Of a stretch of 14,974 nucleotides of DNA, positions 7,126 to 14,582 are shown piece by piece. Under the pieces are notes generated by a model. That model was not told where the DNA came from and made no database searches. It worked only from the letters and a program-made list of their open reading frames with translations. This DNA is from an uncultured Emergencia sp. (lineage in GTDB: Bacteria > Bacillota > Clostridia > Peptostreptococcales > Anaerovoracaceae). A program made the position numbers and the translations under genes. Positions within the stretch are counted from its first letter, which is position 1, and every line of letters begins with the position of its first letter. The DNA lies in the NCBI GenBank assembly GCA_902476665.1, contig CABSEO010000014.1:1-14974 (forward strand). Direction: 5' to 3'.

Positions 7126-8442
7126 CTATTTTATGATACCGAACAGACTCAGGCAGAGAATCACCACTATTACCGGTGAAATATATTTCAACATGATCTC
7201 TAAAAACCTGTAAAGTGTTCCTCCTTTCCGGATTCCACACACCTGTGCCAGATTTGGAATCCCCCATATCCAGCCTACAAAGATTGAAATTGCCAGAGAA
7301 CCCAGAATCAGAAAAACATTGTTGGTCAGCATATCGAACAGGTTAAAGAGATAATCTGAAAGCAGCGCAGGAATACCTACCAGCATTACCAGTACAAATG
7401 TAATTCCAAGCGCCTTGATACGACTCACCTTAAATTGATCCATCAAAAATGCCATTACCGCTTCCCAACCGGCAATGCCGGAAGAAAAGGCTGCGATATA
7501 AAATCCAATATAAAAGACTGTTCCCCAGATTCTTCCACCGGACATCTCGTTAAACACATTCGGCATTGTGATAAATGTTAATCCCGGTCCCGAACTCATT
7601 TCCAGATTAAAGGCTGAGGCCATTGGAAAGATCATCATACTTGCCATGATTGCTACAAAGATAACCGATATACTTACAATCAGTGAATTCTTTACGACAT
7701 TGATCTCTCCCTCCTTCTGATAGCTCCCGAAAATCATCGCCACAGCCATAGCAATTCCCAGAGAGAAAAAAGTCTGGCCCAGTGCCGTCAGAATACTCTC
7801 TAAAGAAAACGCCTCAAAATCCAGTGAAAAAATAAATTTTATCCCTTCTGAAGCTCCCTCCAGCCTCATACCAACAATCACAAGAACAATCATAATAATC
7901 GCCAATGTCGAAAGAAGAACCTTTGCGATTTTTTCTATTCCCTGCTGCAGATTCTTTCTGACAACCAGTGCCGTAAGTACCACATTCAGCAGCATGAACC
8001 CCAGCACAAGCAGATGGTTTGAAGTGAAAAGTGAAAAATAATCCGCAATTTGACCGCTATCCATTCCAGTAAAGGTTCCTTTTGCAGTCTGAAAGACATA
8101 ATTCAAAATCCAGCCATAAACTGGAATTGTGTAACCAAGTACCAGCACAATGCAAATCATATGGAAATATCCTGCGATATGCCATTTGGTACCTGCTCTT
8201 TCCAGAGATTTATATGCTCCTACCGGACTTTTTCGAGTAGCGACACCTAGCGCAACCTCTGCTGAGAATAAAGGAATTCCGATTACAAGCATGAGGATTA
8301 TATAAGTAAGAAGGAACAGTCCACCTCCATATTCTCCGCAGATATACGGAAAACGCCATAGCGTTCCAACTCCTACAGAAAAGCCAATGGTAGCCAGGAT
8401 AAACCCTAAGCGAGAACCAAATGTGTCTCTATTGTTATCCAT
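7126..8442 (-). CDS. Sodium-dependent amino-acid transporter, NSS/SNF family
   Basis: This 438-residue membrane protein couples sodium entry to uptake of a small solute, most often an amino acid (LeuT, MhsT and TnaT are bacterial relatives). The N-terminal helix carries the family signature GFSVGVGTLWRFPY (residues 20-33), whose broken centre forms the sodium and substrate site and whose Arg30 is the outer gate, followed by EYGGGLF. About 11 to 12 hydrophobic segments follow, including the SLGIAMAVAMIFGSY region of helix 6; the length fits the short bacterial NSS forms. ATG 8442 has GGAGGTGGG just upstream. It starts 35 bp after the dehydrogenase stop with no terminator between, so the two are likely one operon. 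The substrate cannot be read from the sequence; pairing suggests the amino acid used by that dehydrogenase. Confidence 0.93.
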   Translation of the reverse strand: MDNNRDTFGSRLGFILATIGFSVGVGTLWRFPYICGEYGGGLFLLTYIILMLVIGIPLFSAEVALGVATRKSPVGAYKSLERAGTKWHIAGYFHMICIVLVLGYTIPVYGWILNYVFQTAKGTFTGMDSGQIADYFSLFTSNHLLVLGFMLLNVVLTALVVRKNLQQGIEKIAKVLLSTLAIIMIVLVIVGMRLEGASEGIKFIFSLDFEAFSLESILTALGQTFFSLGIAMAVAMIFGSYQKEGEINVVKNSLIVSISVIFVAIMASMMIFPMASAFNLEMSSGPGLTFITMPNVFNEMSGGRIWGTVFYIGFYIAAFSSGIAGWEAVMAFLMDQFKVSRIKALGITFVLVMLVGIPALLSDYLFNLFDMLTNNVFLILGSLAISIFVGWIWGIPNLAQVCGIRKGGTLYRFLEIMLKYISPVIVVILCLSLFGIIK

Positions 8443-8477
8443 ATTTTCCCACCTCCTTCAATTGAATGGCCTTGAAA

Positions 8478-9804
8478 TTACCTATAAATTCTATCCTCAA
8501 CAGAACGATAAGCATTTTCTGTCGGAGTAATTCCTTTTTCTTTTGCCTCAACCAGATTCTTCCTTGTAATTTCTGAGCAGACCTTTTCCACTTTATCCAT
8601 CAGAGCCTGTTTATCAGCCTTATCTTCATATAGATGCATTTCTGCTCCTATCTCCTCCGATGTTCTGTACCCAGCATTCCTGATACAGAATGCCTCTGTC
8701 TGCAAGTCTTCTCGCCAGAATTATCTCTTCTTCAATATTGGTTGCAGCCAGCTGATTATTCGCAGCTCCAAAGACCATTTTCACATTGAGATTATCTATG
8801 ACATCTTCTGTCAGAAATCCTCCCACAGCGCAAGGGCACAGAATATCAGCTTCTGCTGTCAGAATATCCGACAAACCGGCAGTCTCAATCTTTGCCTGTG
8901 GATACTTCTCTTTCAGGGCATTAATAACAGCTTCATCCAGATCAGAAACAATCAAATCCGCTCCATCTGCAATGAGATATTCAGCCTGTGGAAATCCTAC
9001 TGCGCCAAGCCCCATGACTGAAACAGTAAGTCCCTTGAGGTCATCCTTTCCAAACCTGAATTTTACTGCCTCGCGTAAAGCACATTCAACACCCCATGCG
9101 GTTGGATCACCGGAAGGTCCAATTGGATTGGCTTTTGTTCCTCCGTTGATATATCTGGTATATTCATGAAGAGCATCAGCCAGTTCCACAGGATAGCGCA
9201 TATCCGGACCGGTAAAAAATCTCACCTTTCCCAAAGCAAATGCAAGAAAACCGAGTTCATCTTTGTCCTCCAGATTGACCTGGTCAGCCTGCACCGTAAT
9301 TTTTCCTCCTCCGTAATGCAATCCAGCAGATACATGTTTGTGGGACTCAGCTCTTGCCAGATTCAGACCGTCAATGATTACATCAATCTCAGGCTCATCC
9401 GGTTCATGTCTTCTAATGCCTCCCGTATAAATGCACTGTTCAAAATTTTCCATACCCAGAACATAGGAATGAATATTGGCAGTGAATTTCCAGTCTTTTT
9501 GAGAGTTGTAGAGACAGTCGAGGCCAAAATATCTTCCCTTTCGAAGAAGAGAAAGTACCTCCTCCAGATAGTCATTCAATCCGTATTTTTCATAAAGTGC
9601 CCTGGTTTCTCTGTCATTCAGCCTGACATCGTCATTAGTCAACAGACTTTCCAGATAAAAAGTTCTGTTAAAATTGTGCCACTGAATATCCGGCTCCCAC
9701 TCTTTTGCGGCATACATATAATCCTTGCCGGTTCTGTAATCATATCTGATTTTCAATGTTGTCAAACCTTCCTGTTTTAACGGATAATATAAGCTTCTTT
9801 CCAT
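8478..9804 (-). pseudogene. Glu/Leu/Phe/Val dehydrogenase family enzyme, with one frame break near the C-terminus
   Basis: The enzyme would oxidatively deaminate an amino acid to a 2-oxo acid with NAD(P). Frame 1 runs 9804 to 8626 (392 codons). Catalytic residues are present: K156 and K168 in SHKHVSAGLHYGGGK (spacing as in K68/K80 of Bacillus leucine dehydrogenase), D201 in GPDMRY, and the nucleotide loop GLGAVG at 265-270, then CPCAVGG and GAANNQLA. At NIGG (381-384; around 8652) frame 1 goes astray, while a second frame continues with a family-like C-terminus (GAEMHLYEDKADKQ...ENAYRSVEDRIY) to TAA 8478. Joining needs one base less or two more; the repaired product is about 441 residues. The N-terminus is about 88 residues longer than leucine dehydrogenase. 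ATG 9804 follows AGGAGGTG. A promoter with an overlapping operator lies upstream. The exact substrate (branched-chain, aromatic or glutamate) is open. Confidence 0.85.
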
Positions 9805-9849
9805 AATGCACCTCCTGTTTTCATCAATAAGTTATCTGATTTTTCTTAA

Positions 9850-9877
9850 ATTATACCATATTGCATGTAATATGCAA
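9850..9877 (-). promoter_or_regulatory. Promoter of the dehydrogenase-NSS operon
   Basis: On the minus strand TTGCAT (9872-9877) and TATAAT (9850-9855) are 16 bases apart. The -10 is a perfect match and lies about 45 bp before the start codon. The -35 and the spacer are covered by a long inverted repeat, which suggests repression by occlusion. Confidence 0.75.
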
Positions 9878-9881
9878 TATG
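9857..9881. promoter_or_regulatory. Inverted-repeat operator over the dehydrogenase promoter
   Basis: A perfect 10-bp inverted repeat, CATATTGCAT / ATGCAATATG, with a 5-base centre occupies the promoter spacer and -35. Within it the minus strand reads TATTACATGCAAT (9860-9872), which matches TATTACATGTAAT in the leader of the nearby GntR gene at 12 of 13 positions. It is therefore the likely site of that regulator. AT-rich repeats can also be chance, but 10 perfect pairs on a promoter make that unlikely. Confidence 0.7.
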
Positions 9882-10097
9882 TAATTTTATTTTTTATCTA
9901 TATCTTCCTTTTATCCCGCAGTTAACCGCTATAACGTAAGGCCTGCAACACTTCTATTCTGATGGGGTAATCTAGAATCCGGATACTTTTCTTCAGTTAA
10001 CAAATTTTCATATTTCTACTCCCCCTGGATTTCTTCAATTTCCATTTAATAGTAAAAAACTTCATTTAAATTTTTCAAAATCAGCATTGTTTATCAA

Positions 10098-10135
10098 ATA
10101 AAAAAAAGAATCGGGCACCCTCACCGATTCTTTTT
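10098..10135. terminator. Strong hairpin terminator, second after gntR, possibly bidirectional
   Basis: A 12-bp stem (10103-10114 with 10124-10135, core GAATCGG/CCGATTC) has a 9-base loop and is flanked by A and T runs on both sides. The longer T-run is on the minus strand, so its main role is ending the GntR transcript. Confidence 0.85.
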
Positions 10136-10185
10136 CCAAATGTCTCCTGCAAATTCACTGTTTCCAGAATGTAATAAAAATGCAC

Positions 10186-10224
10186 AAAAAAACGTCCCGT
10201 CTCATGCATCCTACTCAACAGGAC
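10186..10224 (-). terminator. First terminator after gntR
   Basis: On the minus strand GTCCTGTT (10217-10224) pairs with GACGGGAC (10194-10201) with two G-U pairs, over a 15-base loop, and is followed by GTTTTTTT. It lies about 20 bp after the GntR stop codon. Confidence 0.75.
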
Positions 10225-10243
10225 AGCTTTCACAAACAAAAAT

Positions 10244-10900
10244 TTATTCTGTTTTCCCCTTCATATACTCTATACCGGAAAAACGATTGTGATGCTCCAT
10301 CAGTTCTTTGGCTTTAGAAATATTGCCTTCCCGAAGAGCCTCGGTAATAGCCGTATGCTCAGCGATACTCTGTCTTCGATTCTCACTGACAGCCTGATAT
10401 GCGAAAGTGCACATATTGATCTGATTCTGCGTTTTTCTTGCACATTCTCCAATGGTTTTATTAGTACAGTAGTGAATCATGGTCTGATGAAAGCGTACTG
10501 ACGCCTGATGGGAAGCCTTCTCATCGTCTCTGTCATAAGCCGTCTGCTGCTCTTTAATAATCTTGTTCAGCTCCTCTGTTAATGGTTCCAGGGATTCCAG
10601 CTTCTTGTAAGTATCAATGACATCACTGAACAGATAAGCATTTGCCTCTATGAGTTCCAATTCCTGTTCCCTGGAAAGTTTTATAATGCTTGGTCCCACA
10701 TTATGCCGCTGTTCTACAAATCCTTCCTGAATCATCCGATTAATGGTTTCCCTCACCGGAGTTCTGCTCACGTCAAAAGTTTTTGCCAGCTCTTCAATAT
10801 TCAGTCTGTCTCCCGGTACCAGTTCTCTGTTCTGTATTTTCTCCAGAATCAAATCGTACACCTGATCAACCAGAGATTTTCTCTCTACTTTCTGCGTCAT
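10244..10900 (-). CDS. GntR-family transcriptional regulator, FCD subfamily
   Basis: This is a DNA-binding regulator of about 218 residues. The N-terminal winged helix (about residues 10-75) includes GDRLNIEELAKTFDVSRTPVRETINRMIQEGFVEQRHNVG, the canonical GntR helix-turn-helix and wing. The C-terminal all-helical FCD domain (about 80-212) carries the His positions expected for metal or ligand binding in RFHQTMI, IAEHTAITEAL and MEHHNRF. GGAGG is only 3 bases before ATG 10903 but 6 before ATG 10900, so I prefer the second. FCD regulators usually respond to an organic acid or amino acid and repress nearby catabolic genes. It sits between the dehydrogenase-NSS operon and the ptb-buk-MFS operon, has its own promoter and terminators, and its leader shares a motif with the dehydrogenase operator, so it probably represses itself and the dehydrogenase operon. 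Confidence 0.92.
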   Translation of the reverse strand: MTQKVERKSLVDQVYDLILEKIQNRELVPGDRLNIEELAKTFDVSRTPVRETINRMIQEGFVEQRHNVGPSIIKLSREQELELIEANAYLFSDVIDTYKKLESLEPLTEELNKIIKEQQTAYDRDDEKASHQASVRFHQTMIHYCTNKTIGECARKTQNQINMCTFAYQAVSENRRQSIAEHTAITEALREGNISKAKELMEHHNRFSGIEYMKGKTE

Positions 10901-10925
10901 CATATTCCTCCAAATAAAGGTCTGC

Positions 10926-10947
10926 CGGCTGCAGAAATCCGCAGCCG
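10926..10947 (-). other. Hairpin in the gntR 5' leader
   Basis: A 7-bp perfect stem, CGGCTGC/GCAGCCG, with an 8-base loop lies about 25 bp upstream of the GntR start. It has no T-run, so it is not a terminator; it could affect mRNA stability or translation. Confidence 0.45.
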
Positions 10948-10963
10948 AGTCATCTGTTTATCC

Positions 10964-10976
10964 ATTACATGTAATA
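10964..10976. promoter_or_regulatory. Palindromic operator candidate in the gntR leader
   Basis: ATTACATGTAAT (10964-10975) is a perfect 12-bp palindrome. With one more base it gives TATTACATGTAAT on the minus strand, shared with the dehydrogenase operator except for one T/C change. It lies just downstream of the likely gntR promoter, where binding would give autorepression. Confidence 0.6.
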
Positions 10977-11005
10977 AGACTACCATAATTTTATTTTTTT
11001 TTCAA
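10977..11005 (-). promoter_or_regulatory. Candidate promoter of gntR
   Basis: TTGAAA (11000-11005) is followed after 17 bases by TAGTCT (10977-10982) on the minus strand. The -35 is good and the -10 is weak. The A-rich spacer could act as an UP-like or bent segment. Confidence 0.35.
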
Positions 11006-11135
11006 TCATCTAAAAAAACTCATCACACCTTTTGCCTGTCCAATGAGGATAAGTTTTCTCAGCACTTGGTGCTGTAAGAAAGCTGCAGTCTCATATTATT
11101 ACTGATGATTATGATCATTCAGCAAAGAAAACAGC

Positions 11136-11166
11136 GAAAAAGGCCTCTGCATTTTGCATCGGCCTC
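11136..11166 (-). terminator. Terminator of the ptb-buk-MFS operon
   Basis: The minus strand has AGGCC (11161-11165) pairing with GGCCT (11141-11145), with an inner TGCA/TGCA helix across G-A mismatches, followed by TTTTTC. It lies about 40 bp after the MFS stop codon. Confidence 0.75.
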
Positions 11167-11205
11167 CCAAATTAAAGAATACAGCATAAAATATTTTCTG
11201 CCATC

Positions 11206-12433
11206 TTAAAATGGCCTTGGTTCTTTTCTCTTTGCATTCTCCTTCTGTACTACTTTTGATATCACAACCCATAAGAGCAGGGAAATAACCGCACAGATCA
11301 AGATTGCAACGAAAGAAGTATCGTAGCTTCCGCCTGATTTTTCTACCAGAGCACTGCTGATCATCGGTCCGATAATAGCTGCCGGAACCAGATTAAACAT
11401 AGCAATGCTGAAATTGACGGAAAAATACTTCGGTCCGTAATATCTGTTTACAAATACCGAAAGAATCGTTGGATTTCCTCCGTAACTGAGACCAATAGAC
11501 AGAAGGCCTATCAAAATCAGAACCATGGCTCCAGTCTTTGAGCCTAAAATCAGAGCAGCACCGCCAATAAACATAAAGGCTATATCCACAACCATGGCAG
11601 TCTTCCCACCGTTTTTATCATAAATGGCACCAATGATCACACGACCTGCGCCATTAAAAACGGACACGATCATACCGAAAATTGCAGGTGCACCAAAGGC
11701 CAGCGCAATAGATGCAGCACTGTTAACAGTCATCAGGCCTCCGGTGCAGATTACGATACACCAAAGGAAAAACAGCCAGAAAGACACGCTTTTCATGATG
11801 ACCGAAGGTCCCTCTCCATATAGTTCTTTTCCGCCTCCCCCGGAATTTCCTGCAGAGGTTTCAGGAACCTTGATAAAGAAAGATCCTAGAATCAGAACTA
11901 CAAAGATCAGAATTCCCAGAATCAGAAAAGTAGAAAAGATTCCTTTGGATGCTATCAGACTGGTTGCCACACTTCCCAGAATCAGAGCTCCCAGACCGAA
12001 TCCCATCATCATAATGCCGCTGGCAAGGCCCGGTTTATCAGGGAACCATTTATTCATTGTGCCGATTACACAGTTATAGGTTAAGCCTACCCCTGAACCG
12101 CCAAAAAAACCGTAACAGATGTAAAGTACCGTAAGGCTCCCCTGTTTCGGATCCATTCTGGAAACGCCGAAGAAACCAATCAGCATGAGCACTGCCGCAA
12201 TGATAATGATAATCCTCGGACTCAGCTTTGCAGATAGTTTCCCTGCCACAAAACCTCCCACAGAAAAAGATCATGGAAATAGTAAAAGTCATGGAAAGCT
12301 GTGACAGACTCCAAGTCGGATAGACCTGACTGAAAGGTTCTTTAAACAGTGACCAGCCGTAAATCAATCCGCAGAAAATCAATAATAAGGTACCGACTCC
12401 CAGATAGAGCCATCTCTTACTGTTGTTTATCAT
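11206..12433 (-). pseudogene. OFA-family MFS transporter (oxalate/formate antiporter-like), with one frame break
   Basis: The gene encodes a 12-helix major-facilitator protein of about 409 residues once repaired, predicted to move a small carboxylate across the membrane. Frame 1 starts at ATG 12433 (MINNSKRWLYLGVGTLLL...), with AGGAG inside the last codons of buk, 7 bp upstream. It runs through FTISMIFFC (residue 58) and then loses similarity; a second frame takes up at GGFVAGKLSAK near 12258 and continues to TGA/TAA at 11206. The break is in CTGTGGGAGG (12254-12263): one extra base or two missing (for example TGTGTG shortened to TGTG, restoring FFCVGG). Downstream, NKWFPDKPGLASGIMMMGFGLG is the loop motif typical of OFA transporters. 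It follows ptb and buk in one operon, so export or exchange of the acid product is a fair guess. Confidence 0.85.
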
Positions 12434-12440
12434 GAAAAGT

Positions 12441-13514
12441 TTACTCCTCTTTCTCTAATATTCTCGCAGTTTCTGTACCATCAAGCACACGGAGTGCACC
12501 AAAAGCCAGGGAATCCATTTCTTTTTCTCCCGGAATCACTTCCACAGGGGCAATAAATCCTACTCTCTCTTTGATGCCGTCGGTCACATACTTTGAAAAT
12601 GCAATGCCGCCTGTCAGGACGATATAATCTACCTTTCCATATACATCAACAGAAAGTTTTGCAATATTCTTTGCAATATTTAAGATCATGGCATCATAGA
12701 TCAGTTTGGCATGAGCATCGCCTTCCATCACCAGCTTTTCAACTTCTCTGGAATCAGCGGTTCCAAAATGAGCTACTAATCCTCCCTTTCTCTGCAGTTC
12801 CTTCATCATGTCAGCCTTATTGTCAATTACATCATAACAATAATCCACCACTCTGAATGCAGGAAGACCTCCGGCTCTTTCCGGAGAAAATGGACCTTCA
12901 TCATCAGAAATCATGTCCACCAGTGTGCCATGTTCAAACATGCCGACAGAAATTCCTCCGCCCAGATGGACACTCATAATATTATGTTCTTTATAGTCAA
13001 TGCCCTTCTGTTCGCAAAGATTCAGCACTGCTGCTCTCATATTCAGGTTATGACCTCTTCCGATTCTGAAAACGTCTTTCAATCCTGTGATACGGTAAAT
13101 CTCTTCCATCTCATCTACTGCAACTGCATCGTAAATATACGCTTTTACTCCAGCCTGCTGTGCGATTGCATAGGCGATCGGAGCCCCCAGATTGGAGGCG
13201 TGATGAAGCTGCGGTCTGTTTTTCAGGCAATCCAGCATGTACTCATCAACCTCATAAGCGCCTGTATGTACAGGCGGAAGAAGACCGCCTCTGCCTACTG
13301 CGGCATCAAAACTTTCTATCTGATCACCGTGCGCTTCACAACATTTTTTTACAAGATCAGCTCTGAAATCCATTTGTGAATAAATATCAGGAAATGGTGC
13401 TAATTCCTCCTGAGTATGGGAAATACTCTCCACCCACTGCTGCTGTCTGTCCTGATATACGGCTACTTTTGTGGAAGTGGAGCCAGGATTGATTACTAAA
13501 ATTTTATGTGCCAT
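12441..13514 (-). CDS. buk: Butyrate kinase (acyl-phosphate kinase)
   Basis: This 357-residue ASKHA-fold kinase transfers phosphate from butyryl-phosphate, or a related acyl-phosphate, to ADP, yielding the free acid and ATP. The N-terminal phosphate loop is INPGSTSTK (8-16). Further signatures are GRGGLLPPVHTGAYEV (75-90), SVHLGGGISVG (181-191), GPFSPERAGGLP (207-218) and VLTGGIAFSK near the C-terminus. Length matches Buk (about 355) rather than acetate kinase (about 400). It begins 21 bp after ptb and ends 7 bp before the MFS gene, so all three are one operon. Branched-chain acyl-phosphates (isobutyryl, isovaleryl) are accepted by some Buk enzymes; given the nearby amino-acid dehydrogenase, they are possible substrates here. 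Confidence 0.95.
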   Translation of the reverse strand: MAHKILVINPGSTSTKVAVYQDRQQQWVESISHTQEELAPFPDIYSQMDFRADLVKKCCEAHGDQIESFDAAVGRGGLLPPVHTGAYEVDEYMLDCLKNRPQLHHASNLGAPIAYAIAQQAGVKAYIYDAVAVDEMEEIYRITGLKDVFRIGRGHNLNMRAAVLNLCEQKGIDYKEHNIMSVHLGGGISVGMFEHGTLVDMISDDEGPFSPERAGGLPAFRVVDYCYDVIDNKADMMKELQRKGGLVAHFGTADSREVEKLVMEGDAHAKLIYDAMILNIAKNIAKLSVDVYGKVDYIVLTGGIAFSKYVTDGIKERVGFIAPVEVIPGEKEMDSLAFGALRVLDGTETARILEKEE

Positions 13515-13535
13515 TGAAACTGTCCTCCATTCTAA

Positions 13536-14438
13536 TTAAGAAATCAGGGATGCAAGAGCAAGAGATACAAATTTTTCCTCTGTGGAAGCACCTCTTGATG
13601 TCAGAACTACCGGAACCTTTGCGCCTACCACTACGCCTGCCATCTTCGTGCCGCCGCAGATAATCATGGCCTTGTGAGCCATATTGCCTGCAGAAAGATT
13701 AGGATAAATAAGCAGATCAAAGTCTCCGCAGTATGGACAGTCATATTTCTTGGTTTCTGCAATTTCTTTACTCATAGCAATATCATAAGAAATCGGACCG
13801 ACTACTTCGCATCCAGTGATAGTGCCATCCTTGTTCATTTCCACAAGAGCAGCTGCATCTGTACATTCCACCATCTTCGGATTTACTTTCTCAACAGGTG
13901 CAAGAACACCTACAGACGGATTTTCAATTCCCAATTTATGAAGTGCTTCTACAGAATTGATAATAATATCTCTTTTCTGTTCCAGGGTCGGGTATGGAAT
14001 CATACCTCCGTCCGCCATAGCCATCATCTTGGACATCTGCGGAACTTCATTGTAGGTAAATACGCACATAGCTCTTCCTGTGTGCAGTCCGTTTTCTTTC
14101 TTTACAAGCGGCTTCAGAACATCTTTAGTGTCTACCATGCCCTTCATAATGAACTCAGCTTCACCTGCCAGAATCAGCTTTACTGCTTCTTCGCCGCATT
14201 CTGCAGGAGTTTCTGCATTTACGATCTTATAGTCCTGCGGATTTTCACCCATGTCTTTCAAATATGCTTCAATATCAGAAACAATACCGATAAGCACAGG
14301 CTTTACCAGATTAATCTTTTGAGCTTCCACTACAGCGCTCAGTACATGAGCATCTGCAGCTCCTGCAACTGCTACAGTTTTCGTATGTGGATGCTGTTTG
14401 CATGCTTCCACTAAATCATTGAATTTCTTGTAAGCCAT
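13536..14438 (-). CDS. ptb: Phosphate butyryltransferase (phosphotransbutyrylase)
   Basis: This 300-residue enzyme exchanges CoA for phosphate on butyryl-CoA or a related acyl-CoA, feeding Buk. The start MAYKKFNDLVEACK, the VAVAGAADAHVLSAV segment (22-36), FIMKGMVDTKDVLKPLV (97-112, with the K-G-x-x-D/x-T pattern of phosphotransacetylases), GVLAPVEKVNPKM (177-189) and YPNLSAGNMAHKAM (245-258) all fit the Ptb/Pta family, and the length is that of Ptb. ATG 14438 has AAGGA upstream. It is the first gene of ptb-buk-MFS. An unusual point is DCPYCGD at 233-239, a CPYC motif where I recall DSPVAGD-like sequence in the better-known Ptb enzymes. A promoter and a terminator-like hairpin lie in its leader. 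Confidence 0.94.
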   Translation of the reverse strand: MAYKKFNDLVEACKQHPHTKTVAVAGAADAHVLSAVVEAQKINLVKPVLIGIVSDIEAYLKDMGENPQDYKIVNAETPAECGEEAVKLILAGEAEFIMKGMVDTKDVLKPLVKKENGLHTGRAMCVFTYNEVPQMSKMMAMADGGMIPYPTLEQKRDIIINSVEALHKLGIENPSVGVLAPVEKVNPKMVECTDAAALVEMNKDGTITGCEVVGPISYDIAMSKEIAETKKYDCPYCGDFDLLIYPNLSAGNMAHKAMIICGGTKMAGVVVGAKVPVVLTSRGASTEEKFVSLALASLIS

Positions 14439-14486
14439 TTTTCTCGTTCCTTTCTTCTCTTCATCAATTGATCATCCGGTTATAAA

Positions 14487-14523
14487 ACGGGCGGGTAAAA
14501 TACAAGGATATTCCACCCGCCGT
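14487..14523 (-). terminator. Terminator-like hairpin between the MATE gene and ptb
   Basis: On the minus strand ACGGCGGGT (14515-14523) pairs with ACCCGCCCGT (14487-14496) with one bulged C, over an 18-base loop, then TTTTATA. It could end the MATE transcript, but a good promoter lies between it and the MATE gene, so it may act as an attenuator of ptb. Confidence 0.7.
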
Positions 14524-14582
14524 CACTTCAGACAAACGCTTTATAGAGTTTCTCTGCAGAAACCATTTTTCTAGATATAACT

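Larger units (their letters stand above)
9805..10243. other. Intergenic region between the dehydrogenase and gntR
   Basis: This 439-bp gap holds the dehydrogenase ribosome binding site, promoter and operator (up to 9881) and two tandem terminators of the GntR gene (10095-10224). Between about 9890 and 10090 I see no gene, only short AT-rich sequence with two GTTAAC copies (about 9922 and 9997). Confidence 0.6.
10904..11205. other. Intergenic region between gntR and the MFS gene
   Basis: This 302-bp gap holds the gntR leader hairpin, operator and promoter on its left and the MFS terminator on its right (11136-11166). A short CAGCAC/GTGCTG hairpin near 11060-11074 has no T-run. No further gene is seen. 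Confidence 0.55.

Noticed and set aside
8455..8468. Palindromes TTCAATTGAA near the NSS gene and ATCAATTGAT upstream of ptb as a shared operator
   Set aside because: They are short, AT-rich, share only CAATTG and sit in different positions relative to the genes; chance is likely.
8645..8660. Programmed frameshifting in the dehydrogenase, since GGAGGAG resembles the Shine-Dalgarno stimulator of prfB
   Set aside because: There is no slippery codon followed by a stop at the shift point and no family precedent; decay or a sequence error is simpler.
8478..8705. A separate 75-residue gene between the dehydrogenase and the NSS transporter
   Set aside because: Its sequence is the expected C-terminal end of the dehydrogenase in another frame and it has no start signal of its own.
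9166..9780. Plus-strand open frame (204 codons) opposite the dehydrogenase
   Set aside because: Antisense shadow of a strongly conserved enzyme; low-complexity, His/Phe/Ser-rich composition typical of such shadows.
11058..11076. CAGCAC/GTGCTG hairpin as a terminator
   Set aside because: The stem is only 6 bp with no T-run on either strand; a much better terminator lies at 11136-11166.
13674..14414. Long plus-strand open frame (246 codons) opposite ptb
   Set aside because: It is the exact shadow of the conserved ptb frame, shows no recognisable domain and has no ribosome binding site.
14487..14576. Known riboswitch class in the ptb leader
   Set aside because: I compared it by eye with ykkC, fluoride, ZTP, preQ1 and SAM-type patterns and found no matching conserved core.
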